From positions 1,104,001 to 1,168,000 of the forward strand of contig NZ_OW150024.1 in the NCBI RefSeq assembly GCF_933509905.1: 64,000 nucleotides of DNA, in the 5' to 3' direction. Below, in pieces: positions 53,877 to 61,658 of the stretch. The notes below the pieces were generated by a model that was given only the letters and a program-made list of their open reading frames with translations, made no database searches and was not told where the DNA came from. This DNA is from Trichlorobacter ammonificans (lineage in GTDB: Bacteria; Desulfobacterota; Desulfuromonadia; Geobacterales; Pseudopelobacteraceae). Positions within the stretch are counted from its first letter, which is position 1, and each line of letters begins with the position of its first letter. Both the position numbers and the translations under genes were made by a program.

Positions 53877-54763
53877 AGCTCACCAGATCCGGCGGACTGT
53901 TCATCCTGATCACGATCCTGATGGGGTTTGCGGCGGTCAACACCGGTAACAACCTGCTGTTTCTGGTGGTCTCCGGCATGCTGGCCTTCATGTCGGTTAC
54001 CGGCATTATAGGCATGGCCAACCTGAAAGGTCTCGGGGTTGCCCTGGCGCCCCCCGATGAAGTGCATGCCGGCCGGCCTGCGCTCTTTTCCCTGCAGCTT
54101 ACCAACAGTAAGAAATGGCTTCCGTCCTTTCTCCTGCAGCTTTCCAGTGGAGCTGCGTCGGTGCAGTGTACCGCGCTTGCTCCCGCTTCCGGTTGCGTAC
54201 TTCCCCTGACCCTGCAGTTTGAGCAGCGGGGGGTGGCTTCCATCCGTCACCTGCGGGTCAGTTCTCCTTTTCCGGTGAACTTTTTCGTGCGCTCCTGGAC
54301 GTTGCCGGTACAGTGCGACCTAGTGGTATTCCCCCGTCAGACGCCCTGTTGGAATGTCGCTTCGGGGAACGACGGCCAGAAGCATGCTCCCGCAGGCTCG
54401 GTTCAGCGGGGATGGGGCGGTGAAGTTGAGCGTATCCGGGAGTACACCGGTCGGGACCCGTTGCAGTCGATCCACTGGAAATTGTCGGCACGGGAGGATG
54501 AGGTCAAGGTTAAAGAGTACGCTGAGTCGTCAGCGGAGTCGTTGTTGATCAATCCGAGCCTTCTGCCCGGAGATGGGGAAGACCGGATTGCAGGTGCCGC
54601 ATGGCTGGCGGTACAGTGGGGGAGTCGCCGCCCGGTCGGGCTTCTGCTGGCAGGAGAGCTGGTCCCGCCGCAGCAGGGGAGGGGGCAGATACGCAAAATT
54701 CTTGCACGACTGGCGGTGTATGGCATCGAGGACGAGTCGGTTAGCGGGGTTCAAGGGCCTTGA
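53873..54763 (+). CDS. DUF58 protein (MoxR partner)
   Basis: A DUF58 protein with an N-terminal membrane hairpin (FAAVNTGNNLLFLVVSGMLA) and the DUF58 core GGEVERIREYTGRDPLQSIHWKLSARED, where GRD..IHWK is diagnostic. The only ATG is at 53921, inside the first membrane helix, but the frame is open upstream and codes LKLTRSGGLFILITIL, the usual DUF58 N-terminus. No ATG, GTG or TTG exists there. A CTG at 53873 overlaps the MoxR stop as CTGA, so I propose it as the start by coupling; a start at 53921 would lose part of the first helix. The 3' end overlaps the convergent PilZ gene by 23 bp. Confidence 0.78.
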   Translation: MKLTRSGGLFILITILMGFAAVNTGNNLLFLVVSGMLAFMSVTGIIGMANLKGLGVALAPPDEVHAGRPALFSLQLTNSKKWLPSFLLQLSSGAASVQCTALAPASGCVLPLTLQFEQRGVASIRHLRVSSPFPVNFFVRSWTLPVQCDLVVFPRQTPCWNVASGNDGQKHAPAGSVQRGWGGEVERIREYTGRDPLQSIHWKLSAREDEVKVKEYAESSAESLLINPSLLPGDGEDRIAGAAWLAVQWGSRRPVGLLLAGELVPPQQGRGQIRKILARLAVYGIEDESVSGVQGP

Positions 54764-55430
54764 GCAGGCAGTCCAACGCCATCTGCTGTGCCGCCGAAAT
54801 CTGCTCGAACCGGACACCGATGCCCGGTATCAGATGCGAGGTGCCCCACGGCTGCAGCCAGCGCACGGAACCGATGATCGGGGTGCGGTCCTCGAAACCG
54901 ACGAAGTCGATCCGTACCAGCTGTTCCACATGGTAGTCAGGGTGAGAACTGAACAGAAAACAGCCGCCCGGCGAGACGTTGATGGTCACGGTCCGCTCCG
55001 GAGGAACATCGCCGGACATGCTGGGGTAGAGCAGTGCGTTCAGGTTCAGTTCCGTCCGATTCTTCGGACGGACGACCCGGGCGTTGAAGTTGGCGCAGGC
55101 AGCGACGAACTGCTCAAAGGTCTGGAAGGTTCCCTGGGTGCCGGTGGCGGTAAGTATTCTGATCGCGTCGGTGGCCGGAGCGATGTTCAGGTAGACGCTG
55201 GGCAGGGCCAGCAGCATATCCTCCACCAGCGCCTTATCGCCGGACGATGCCTTGATCTGTACCGGCATATCGATGGCGATGCCGTTCATTGGGGTCGAAG
55301 CTGCCAGAACGGGAGCCCCCTTCAGATCGGCAAGTCCCACGCAGGAGGCACCGACCCGTTCCAGCGCCTCACGATAGGTCTGCATGCGGGTTTCACTGCG
55401 CGAAATGACGAGTATGACGGGGGGTGCCAT
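54741..55430 (-). CDS. PilZ domain protein (second copy of this layout)
   Basis: A 229-residue protein with a receiver-like N-terminal region (PVILVISRSETRMQTYREAL) and a C-terminal PilZ domain, where RPKNRTELN supplies the RxxxR and NVSPGG the (D/N)xSxxG c-di-GMP motif. Its closing part (WLQPWGTSHLIPGIGVRFEQ) parallels WVRSWGIRQIPGIGVSFDRM in the 1320-2018 protein, showing common ancestry. The last 23 bp overlap the 3' end of the DUF58 gene on the other strand. Likely a c-di-GMP effector; partner unknown. Confidence 0.8.
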   Translation of the reverse strand: MAPPVILVISRSETRMQTYREALERVGASCVGLADLKGAPVLAASTPMNGIAIDMPVQIKASSGDKALVEDMLLALPSVYLNIAPATDAIRILTATGTQGTFQTFEQFVAACANFNARVVRPKNRTELNLNALLYPSMSGDVPPERTVTINVSPGGCFLFSSHPDYHVEQLVRIDFVGFEDRTPIIGSVRWLQPWGTSHLIPGIGVRFEQISAAQQMALDCLLKALEPR

Positions 55431-55623
55431 CCGGTATCTGCCTGTCCTTGGGGGAGGTGTCGTGCCGTTCTGTGCACCGACGTTGCTGCAACATTACGGA
55501 CGAGATCTCCGTGCGTCAAGCGCTTTCAGGTGTTTGGCTTGTGCGCAGCAGCCAACTGCCGGGTGCAGCGGAGGCGGGCAGGTGGTAGTAGTGCGCTGCT
55601 AATCCGGCCGGGGAGGGAGTTTC

Positions 55624-57231
55624 ATGACTGCTGAACAGATACGACAGCTGTTGTCTGCCGAGCCCTATCCGGAGTCGACGGGCACTGTGACCATGTCTCA
55701 GACCCATATTTCCTTTCTGTTCTTCACGGATCGCCATGTCTACAAGATCAAGAAGGGGATCAATCTCGGCTTTCTCGATTTCAGTACTCTTGCAAAGCGC
55801 TACTTTTACTGCTGTGAGGAAGTGCGCCTCAACCGGCGGCTTTCCCCGGAAATCTATCTGGGAGTGGTGGCGGTTACCGAGGAGGATGACGGTCGCTTGC
55901 GGTTCGAAGGGACGGGGAAGGTGGTGGAATACGCCGTCAAGATGGTCAGGATGCCGGAGGAGCGGATCATGGCCCGCCTGCTGGAACGGGGGGCGGTAAC
56001 TGTTGAGCAGATTGACCGGCTGGCGCGGCTGGTTGCCGGTTTTCATGCCGAAGCGGCCAGTGACGCGCACATATCCGCCTATGGATCGCCGGAGGTGATC
56101 AGGCAGAACTGGCAGGAGAACCTGGAGCAGACCCGTACCTATATAGGTCGCACCATTACGGATCAGGACCACCGTCTGATCGCGGCCCGGGTGATGGCAG
56201 GCCTGGAAGCAGGGAGGGAGCTGCTTGAAGAACGGGTGCGGCGGGGGTATGTCCGGGAGTGCGACGGTGACCTGCATAGCGAGAACATCTGCCTGGATGA
56301 TGTCATTCATATCTTCGACTGCATTGAGTTCAATGAGCGGTTCCGCTGCAGTGATACGGCGGCGGATATCGCGTTCCTGATGATGGATCTGGAAAATCGC
56401 GGACGTCGCGACCTGGCGCAACGGTTTCTGGAGCAGTACCGGCAGGAAAGCGGCGACGAGGGATGTCGTCAGGTGCTACCGCTCTACCTGGCCAACCGTG
56501 CCTTTATTCGGGGTAAGGTGGAGAGCATCCGGCTGGACGATCCCTTTTTCTCGGCTTCGGAGAAGGAGGAAGCCGCCGGACGGGCGTGTCGTTTCTTTCG
56601 GTTGGCCCGTGGCTATCTGCTGCGTCAAGAACTTCCCCTGACCCTGTTCATCACCTCTGCCGTCAGTGGCTGCGGTAAGACCGCCCTGGCCGGGGAGCTG
56701 GCCCTGCAGCTGGGAATCGCCCATTGCTCGTCGGATATTGAGCGGAAACGGCTGGCCGGCATCCCGTCAGACCAGTGGGGGGGGGCTATTTACGGTAGCG
56801 GCTGGAACCGGGCCACCTATGCCGCGCTCGGCGACGCTGCTGCAGCGGAATTGGCGGCGGGACGGAGCGCGATCGTCGATGCCACGTTCATACGTCGTGC
56901 CGACCGTGAACCGTTTGCCGACCTTGCACGACGCTATGGTGCGGCATTCAGGATACTGCAGCTTACCTGTCCCGATCAGGTGGCCCGCAACCGGATTGAA
57001 GCACGCCGCGCCGCGGGCGGCAGCACCTCGGACGCCACGGTTACGGTGTACGAGCAGCAGCGGGCGCTGCTGGAACCGCCGCGATCCGATGAAGGAATCA
57101 TCGTGCCCCTGGATGCGGACGAGACACCTACTGCGATGGTGGATCGGGTGCTTGAAGAGATCGGCCTTCTCGAAAAAATGCAGATGCCTGAATTTTTTTG
57201 CATACAGACGGAAAAGAGTGTGCTAGGGTGA
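55624..57231 (+). CDS. fusion of phosphotransferase (APH-like) and P-loop AAA_33 kinase domains
   Basis: A 535-residue two-domain protein. Residues 1-330 resemble the aminoglycoside phosphotransferase/choline kinase fold ([19 protein letters not shown]; catalytic region [14 protein letters not shown] and [21 protein letters not shown]). Residues 338-520 are a P-loop domain with Walker A-like [11 protein letters not shown] (residues 345-355) and [20 protein letters not shown], as in AAA_33 or zeta-toxin-like kinases. This fusion is widespread but its substrate is unknown. It is probably not a drug resistance gene. The ATG at 55624 lies behind GGGAGGGAG. Confidence 0.82.
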   Translation: MTAEQIRQLLSAEPYPESTGTVTMSQTHISFLFFTDRHVYKIKKGINLGFLDFSTLAKRYFYCCEEVRLNRRLSPEIYLGVVAVTEEDDGRLRFEGTGKVVEYAVKMVRMPEERIMARLLERGAVTVEQIDRLARLVAGFHAEAASDAHISAYGSPEVIRQNWQENLEQTRTYIGRTITDQDHRLIAARVMAGLEAGRELLEERVRRGYVRECDGDLHSENICLDDVIHIFDCIEFNERFRCSDTAADIAFLMMDLENRGRRDLAQRFLEQYRQESGDEGCRQVLPLYLANRAFIRGKVESIRLDDPFFSASEKEEAAGRACRFFRLARGYLLRQELPLTLFITSAVSGCGKTALAGELALQLGIAHCSSDIERKRLAGIPSDQWGGAIYGSGWNRATYAALGDAAAAELAAGRSAIVDATFIRRADREPFADLARRYGAAFRILQLTCPDQVARNRIEARRAAGGSTSDATVTVYEQQRALLEPPRSDEGIIVPLDADETPTAMVDRVLEEIGLLEKMQMPEFFCIQTEKSVLG

Positions 57232-57250
57232 AACATCTTTTAAAGCTTAC

Positions 57251-57281
57251 ATCCCCGGTAACTTTGGAAGTTGCCGGGGAT
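57251..57281 (+). terminator. hairpin between the kinase fusion and cold-shock genes
   Basis: A 14-bp stem with one wobble pair (57251-57264 with 57268-57281, loop TGG). It is 20 bp after the fusion gene stop and about 70 bp before the cold-shock start. With no T tract it may be a terminator or part of the cold-shock mRNA leader. Confidence 0.5.
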
Positions 57282-57349
57282 TATGGTTTCTACACACCCG
57301 CGACATCGCAGGTGCATTACCCAAGAAGGTGAAGAAGGAGAAGTACGGT

Positions 57350-57550
57350 ATGACAACAGGTAGGGTCAAGTGGTTCAACGACAGCAAGGGGTTTGGTTTT
57401 CTGGAGCAGGAGAATGGCGAGGACGTGTTCGTTCATTTTTCCGCCATCAACGGTAACGGCTTCAAGTCCCTTGCTGAGGGGGATACGGTGCAGTTCGAGA
57501 TCGTCAAAGGCCCCAAAGGGCTGCAGGCGGCCAACGTAACGCGCGTCTAA
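57350..57550 (+). CDS. cold-shock domain protein
   Basis: A 66-residue CspA-family nucleic acid chaperone. Both RNA-binding motifs are intact: [12 protein letters not shown] (RNP1) and DVFVHFSAI (RNP2). The ATG at 57350 (MTTGRVKWF) follows GAAGGAG; the in-frame Met at 57329 would only add a lysine/glutamate-rich stretch overlapping that site. It is monocistronic, with hairpins on both sides, and the downstream one is a strong terminator. Confidence 0.93.
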   Translation: MTTGRVKWFNDSKGFGFLEQENGEDVFVHFSAINGNGFKSLAEGDTVQFEIVKGPKGLQAANVTRV

Positions 57551-57585
57551 ATGTTCACCGCGCCCTGAGGTGCGGGAGTACACAT

Positions 57586-57616
57586 AAAAAGCCCCGGCAT
57601 TCCGCCGGGGCTTTTT
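57586..57616. terminator. bidirectional terminator between cold-shock and HD-GYP genes
   Basis: A perfect 13-bp stem (57586-57598 with 57604-57616, loop ATTCC), with A residues on the left and T residues on the right, so it can end transcription on both strands. Confidence 0.9.
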
Positions 57617-57636
57617 GCGTGCTGGCGCACCGACTG

Positions 57637-58614
57637 CTATTTCTCGGTGCTTTTACGGGCAGTGATGATCTCGACGAAGCGGGCCAGCAACTCGGGATTG
57701 AAGGCGCCGGGCATTTCGGTCCGCATGACTTCAAGAGCCCGCTCATGGCTGACCGCCTTGCGGTGAATCCGGTCGGCGGTCAGGGCGCTGTAGACATCAC
57801 AGATAGCCATGACCTGGGCGGTGCGGGGGATGGCATCGCCCTTGAGGGCGGACGGATAGCCGTCGCCGTCGAAGCGCTCATGGTGGTGCCGGACCGCCAG
57901 GAGAGAAATTTCGCTGAAACCGCCGATCTCCTTCAGGCATTCGTAGCCGCGCTGGGCGTGCTGCTTGATCTTGTAGTACTCGACATCGCTCAGGGCATCC
58001 GGCTTCTCCAGAATGCTGTTGGAGATGAAAACCATCCCCAGATCGTGCAGCAGGCCACCAATCCCAACGTCGGTCAGTTCGTCCGGGGTCAGACCGTATA
58101 CCTCATCGTGCACCAGCAGGGAGAGGGCGGCAACCTGCAGGGAATGAACGAATATGTAGTAGTTGTGATCCGCCACGGAATGCAGGGCGTTTAATGACGT
58201 CGGATCGGAGCAGAGATAGTGCAGCAGGTATTTGACCAGGTTGCGGCAACGGTCCAGCTTGGCAGCCTCTTCCGGGTTCTCGAAAACGTCAATCACGTAA
58301 TTGACGGTAGTCTGGTACAGAATCTGGCCTTTGGTGCGGACATCCATATCGTGGCGGTTCAGGATTTCACTCAGACCTGTTTCCAGAAAGCGGGTAACCT
58401 CCTCCATGTCGCCGGTCCTGACATAGAGGAATTCAACGAAATTCTGCTCCAGCCGCATCCGATCCATATCGGTAAATTTGCGGTCATGGGGTTTGTACAG
58501 TACATAGTTGCCACTGCTCTTGGTATACAGGGAGACATCCGGAAATGTCTGGGGGTTGATGCTGGCAATGCTGATGGGGCGGCAGTAGTGGTCGCGCATG
58601 CATGAGTCTTTCAT
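57637..58614 (-). CDS. HD-GYP domain protein (probable c-di-GMP phosphodiesterase)
   Basis: A 325-residue protein. The C-terminal half is an HD-GYP domain with GGLLHDLGMVFISNSIL (HD), HAQRGYECLKEIG and LLAVRHHHERFDGDGYP, so the catalytic HD and GYP motifs are intact. The N-terminal about 130 residues (SGNYVLYKPHDRKFTDMDRM; NFVEFLYVRTGDMEEVTRFL) form a DUF3391-like module and there is no receiver domain. It should degrade c-di-GMP. I place the start at the ATG at 58614, about 20 bases after the predicted transcription start; 58599 is an alternative. Confidence 0.85.
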   Translation of the reverse strand: MKDSCMRDHYCRPISIASINPQTFPDVSLYTKSSGNYVLYKPHDRKFTDMDRMRLEQNFVEFLYVRTGDMEEVTRFLETGLSEILNRHDMDVRTKGQILYQTTVNYVIDVFENPEEAAKLDRCRNLVKYLLHYLCSDPTSLNALHSVADHNYYIFVHSLQVAALSLLVHDEVYGLTPDELTDVGIGGLLHDLGMVFISNSILEKPDALSDVEYYKIKQHAQRGYECLKEIGGFSEISLLAVRHHHERFDGDGYPSALKGDAIPRTAQVMAICDVYSALTADRIHRKAVSHERALEVMRTEMPGAFNPELLARFVEIITARKSTEK

Positions 58615-58640
58615 GACAATGATAATTATATAAAATATGA

Positions 58641-58669
58641 ATAATACGCCGGAGTGCCTTTGTTCGCAA
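58641..58669 (-). promoter_or_regulatory. promoter of the HD-GYP gene
   Basis: On the minus strand TTGCGA (58669-58664), 17-bp spacer and TATTAT (58646-58641). This would start transcription near 58634, which rules out the first in-frame Met at 58707. Confidence 0.5.
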
Positions 58670-58713
58670 CTTTTTCCGGCAAAGCGCCCTGGGGGAGCCC
58701 TGAGCACGCCGCC

Positions 58714-58742
58714 TTGACAGGGGGAACCTCCCTCTCTACTCT
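58714..58742 (+). promoter_or_regulatory. promoter of the pyrophosphatase gene
   Basis: TTGACA (58714-58719), 17-bp spacer containing GGGAACCTCCC, then TACTCT (58737-58742). Start of the coding region is about 45 bases downstream of the expected transcription start. Confidence 0.55.
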
Positions 58743-58792
58743 ACTGATGCCGTATTCAGCATGGTACCGTTTGATTTTCAGGAGTCAGACCT

Positions 58793-60439
58793 ATGAACAA
58801 GCAGATTTACGTTATCGGTCACCGCAATCCCGACACCGATTCCATCGCTTCGGCCATCGCCTATGCGGCCCTCAAGCAGCGCCAGGGGCAGCGCGGCGTT
58901 CGTGCCGCCATGGCCGGTCGTCCCAATCCCCAGACCAGCTACATACTGAACCGTCTGGGGCTCGAGCCGCCGCTTTACCTGGCCGACGTGCGCCCCAAGG
59001 TGCGGGACGTCCTGGGGCGCGGACCGGTGACGGCCGACAGTAATCAAACCCTGAAGGAAGCACTGGAACTGTTCCATCGGCACGGCATCCGGGTCCTGCC
59101 GGTGCTGGACGAGCAGCGCCGGCCGGTGGGGATCGTTTCGCTGCTCAAGCTGTCCGAAAAGTACTTGGTGGCAGGCAGCAGTCGCAAACGGGGGGTGGAT
59201 ACCTCGCTCGCGGCTCTTGCTGCAACACTGGAAGCAACGTTCCTGGCCGGTGTCCCGGTCGGAGAGATTGAACATCTCCACCTGTTCATCGGCGCCATGA
59301 TCGAGGAATCGTTCTCCGGTAAAATTGTCGGCTATGATCCGGCAACACTGTTGATCATGACCGGCGACCGTCCCTCCATCCAGCAGGCTGCCATCGAACG
59401 GGGGGTGCGAATTCTGGTAGTCACCGGCGGGTTCGGTGTCAGTGACGACCTGCTGGCCAGGGCGTGGAGTGCCGGAGTCACGGTGCTGTCCACCCCCTTT
59501 GACACTGCCACCGCTGCCGGTTTGTGCCGTCTCTCCTCGCCGCTGTCCTGTTTCGCGGAGCCGAAGTTTGAAAGCATTGGTGTGGCTGAGCCGCTGGAAC
59601 ACCTGCGCCTGAAGCTGCTTCATTCCGGCGAGCCGGCGGTGGTGGCGCTGGAAGAAGACGGTACCCTGGCAGGGGTGGCCACCAAATCCTCCCTGCTGCG
59701 GCAGATTCCCTACGCCCTCATTCTGGTGGACCACAATGAGCTGGGACAGGCGGTGCCCGGCGCCGAGGCGGTGGAAATCCTGGAAGTGATCGACCATCAC
59801 AAGCTGGGCAATCCCCCCACCAGCCAGCCGATCACCTTCATGGCCGCCCCGGTAGGCAGTACCTGCACTGTAGTAGCCACCCTCTATCGCGAGCGGGGCA
59901 TAGAGCCGGAACCGGCCATTGCCGCCCTGCTGCTGGCCGGCATCATGACTGACACCGTGATCCTCAAATCCCCCACCACCACGGCCCGTGACCACGAGAT
60001 CGTTGCCTGGCTGGAGCCACTGGCCGGGCTCGACCATGTCACCTTTGGTCGGGACATCTTCGCCTCCTGCAGCGGCTTTTCCGCCCATGGTTCCCTGGAG
60101 GAGGCGGTACGGGCCGACTTCAAGCAGTTTAGCGCCGGTGATGTTCTCTTCGGTATCGGTCAGGTGGAGGTGGTGGGATTCGATGAGTTTTTCGAACTGA
60201 AGGACGCTCTGCGGGAAACCCTGCGCAAGGTCAAGCAGGAGGATAAGTTGGAGCTGGCCGGGTTGATGATCACCGATATTTACAGCGAAACCACTCTGCT
60301 CCTGGCCGAAGGGATGAACCAGTTGGCTCACCTGATGGGCTATCCCCAGCATGAGCCGCACCTGTATGAGCTGAAAGGGGTCATGTCCCGCAAAAAGCAG
60401 ATGGTGCCCCACCTGCTCAAGGTGCTGGGGGCGCTTTGA
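58793..60439 (+). CDS. ppaC: manganese-dependent inorganic pyrophosphatase with CBS and DRTGG domains
   Basis: A 548-residue family II pyrophosphatase with a regulatory insert. The DHH domain begins at once (VIGHRNPDTDSIASAIAYA, metal ligands at 10-17) and resumes with ILVDHNE and EVIDHHKLG; the DHHA2 domain closes the protein. Between them lie two CBS halves (LELFHRHGIRVLPVLDEQRR; PAVVALEEDGTLAGVATKSS) flanking a DRTGG domain (ILVVTGGFGVSDDLLARAWS). In characterised relatives, AMP and ADP inhibit while ATP and diadenosine polyphosphates activate, so activity should follow cell energy state. Length is typical for this variant. Confidence 0.93.
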   Translation: MNKQIYVIGHRNPDTDSIASAIAYAALKQRQGQRGVRAAMAGRPNPQTSYILNRLGLEPPLYLADVRPKVRDVLGRGPVTADSNQTLKEALELFHRHGIRVLPVLDEQRRPVGIVSLLKLSEKYLVAGSSRKRGVDTSLAALAATLEATFLAGVPVGEIEHLHLFIGAMIEESFSGKIVGYDPATLLIMTGDRPSIQQAAIERGVRILVVTGGFGVSDDLLARAWSAGVTVLSTPFDTATAAGLCRLSSPLSCFAEPKFESIGVAEPLEHLRLKLLHSGEPAVVALEEDGTLAGVATKSSLLRQIPYALILVDHNELGQAVPGAEAVEILEVIDHHKLGNPPTSQPITFMAAPVGSTCTVVATLYRERGIEPEPAIAALLLAGIMTDTVILKSPTTTARDHEIVAWLEPLAGLDHVTFGRDIFASCSGFSAHGSLEEAVRADFKQFSAGDVLFGIGQVEVVGFDEFFELKDALRETLRKVKQEDKLELAGLMITDIYSETTLLLAEGMNQLAHLMGYPQHEPHLYELKGVMSRKKQMVPHLLKVLGAL

Positions 60440-60455
60440 GTGAATCAGTATTTTC

Positions 60456-60469
60456 TTGATGCAGGTCAA
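60456..60469. promoter_or_regulatory. FNR/CRP-family binding-site-like palindrome
   Basis: TTGATGCAGGTCAA matches the FNR consensus TTGAT-N4-ATCAA at 9 of 10 positions. It is about 52 bp upstream of the next start (60521), a position fitting activation of the two small exported-protein genes. Confidence 0.5.
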
Positions 60470-60520
60470 ACGAGGTTGCGGAGCCTGATGCTATTAGTAT
60501 GACATTTCTGTAGGGGGGAG

Positions 60521-60865
60521 ATGTTCATGTCTGTCGGCAGCCCGGCCAGAATTGTTGCGCTCCTGCTCCTTGCCCTCTACCTGATGGCGCCGGGAAGCGT
60601 GATCGTCCATATCCTGGAGGAAGGTACCCTGCTGGGCCATGCCGAGGAGCCGATCCACCTTGAACTGCCGGCATCACCCTCTAACCCGACGCAGAGCGGT
60701 TCGCTTCCCTGCAGCCTCTGCGAGCAGGGAGAGAAGGTGCTGCCCGGCTCCGTCCCTCTCCTCGTTCACCCTCCATCTGTCAGTTCCTATGCCGCTCCCG
60801 CTGAGAGATCAGCATCGATGCGGCCCGGCGACCCGCCGTTCATCCCTCCCGAAGGCAACGTGTGA
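60521..60865 (+). CDS. small exported or membrane protein with CxxC motif
   Basis: A 114-residue protein with a hydrophobic N-terminus (about 9-30, ARIVALLLLALYLMAPGSVI) serving as signal or anchor. The rest is soluble and Pro/Ser-rich, with histidines (HILEEGTLLGHAEEPIHLEL) and a CSLC motif near residue 65. GGGGGGAG lies 6-12 bp before the ATG. No recognised family. It shares a transcriptional direction and a likely FNR-type site with the His-rich protein that begins 63 bp downstream, so the pair may serve metal handling. Confidence 0.6.
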   Translation: MFMSVGSPARIVALLLLALYLMAPGSVIVHILEEGTLLGHAEEPIHLELPASPSNPTQSGSLPCSLCEQGEKVLPGSVPLLVHPPSVSSYAAPAERSASMRPGDPPFIPPEGNV

Positions 60866-60928
60866 CAGCACTCCCTGTATCACGCAGTCCATCACACGCA
60901 GTTCACTTTGCCGATAAGGAGAACCATC

Positions 60929-61573
60929 ATGAAACAACAGGTACGAACTCTTATGGCGGCGGCCCTGCTGACCGCAGGCACCGCCCTGACGGCTCCGTCC
61001 GTCTTTGCCCACTGTGACACCCTCGACGGTCCGGTAATTCAGGACGCCCGCATCGCGCTGGAGAAGGGGGACGTTACCCCGGTGCTGAAGTGGGTGCGCA
61101 AGCAGGATGAAAAACAGGTGACCAGCGGTTTCAAAAAGGCCCTGGCCGTGGGAAAGCTCGATGCTGCGCGGCGGCAGAAAGAAGAGCGCCACTTTTTTGA
61201 ACTGCTGGTAAAGGTACACCGTGCCTCGGAAGGCGCTCCCTACACCGGTGTGAAGCCGGCCGGATCCGTTGATCCGGCCATTGCCGCAGCGGACCGGGCC
61301 TTGGTCAGCGGCGATGATGCAGAGCTGGTCAGGATCGTGACCGAGGTGGTCAAAAAGGGGCTGCACGAACGCTTCGGCAAGGCAGCCGCCAGCCGCGCTA
61401 CGGCCGACACCTCGGTGGAGGCCGGCCGACGCTACGTGCGCGACTACGTGGTCTTTACCCACTACGTCGAGGCGCTGACCAGCGGAGGCGGCACAGACCA
61501 CGGCCACGACGCCCACCCGAAAACGGAACGGCACGAGAAACACGGGAAATCGAAGCATACACACGATCACTAA
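60929..61573 (+). CDS. DUF6448-like exported His-rich protein
   Basis: A 214-residue exported protein. Signal peptide residues 1-27 end TAPSVFA, so the mature form is predicted to begin His-Cys (HCDTLDGPVIQDARIALE). The middle is helical and charged, including VLKWVRKQDEKQVTSGFKKAL and RRQKEERHFFELLVKVHRASEG. The C-terminus is an extreme His-rich tail, DHGHDAHPKTERHEKHGKSK then HTHDH. The pattern fits the DUF6448 family, of unknown function. Binding of Ni, Cu or Zn in the periplasm is the natural inference. ATG at 60929 follows AAGGAG; the Met at 60908 is too early. Confidence 0.75.
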   Translation: MKQQVRTLMAAALLTAGTALTAPSVFAHCDTLDGPVIQDARIALEKGDVTPVLKWVRKQDEKQVTSGFKKALAVGKLDAARRQKEERHFFELLVKVHRASEGAPYTGVKPAGSVDPAIAAADRALVSGDDAELVRIVTEVVKKGLHERFGKAAASRATADTSVEAGRRYVRDYVVFTHYVEALTSGGGTDHGHDAHPKTERHEKHGKSKHTHDH

Positions 61574-61584
61574 CCGGGTACGAC

Positions 61585-61614
61585 ACACGGGCGGGGTTTC
61601 CCCCGCCCGTGTTG
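61585..61614. terminator. terminator hairpin between the His-rich protein and valS
   Basis: ACACGGGCGGGG (61585-61596) with CCCCGCCCGTGT (61601-61612) form a perfect 12-bp stem with a four-base loop. It follows the His-rich gene stop by 11 bp; the T tract is minimal. Confidence 0.7.
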
Positions 61615-61658
61615 ATGAAATGTCGCTACCCGCACTATCTCTGCTTAGCGCTCCCGGC

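Noticed and set aside
54573-55634. 353-codon plus-strand frame across the DUF58 end and the PilZ gene
   Set aside because: It mixes an alternate frame of DUF58 with the antisense of a recognisable PilZ gene and has no protein-like features.
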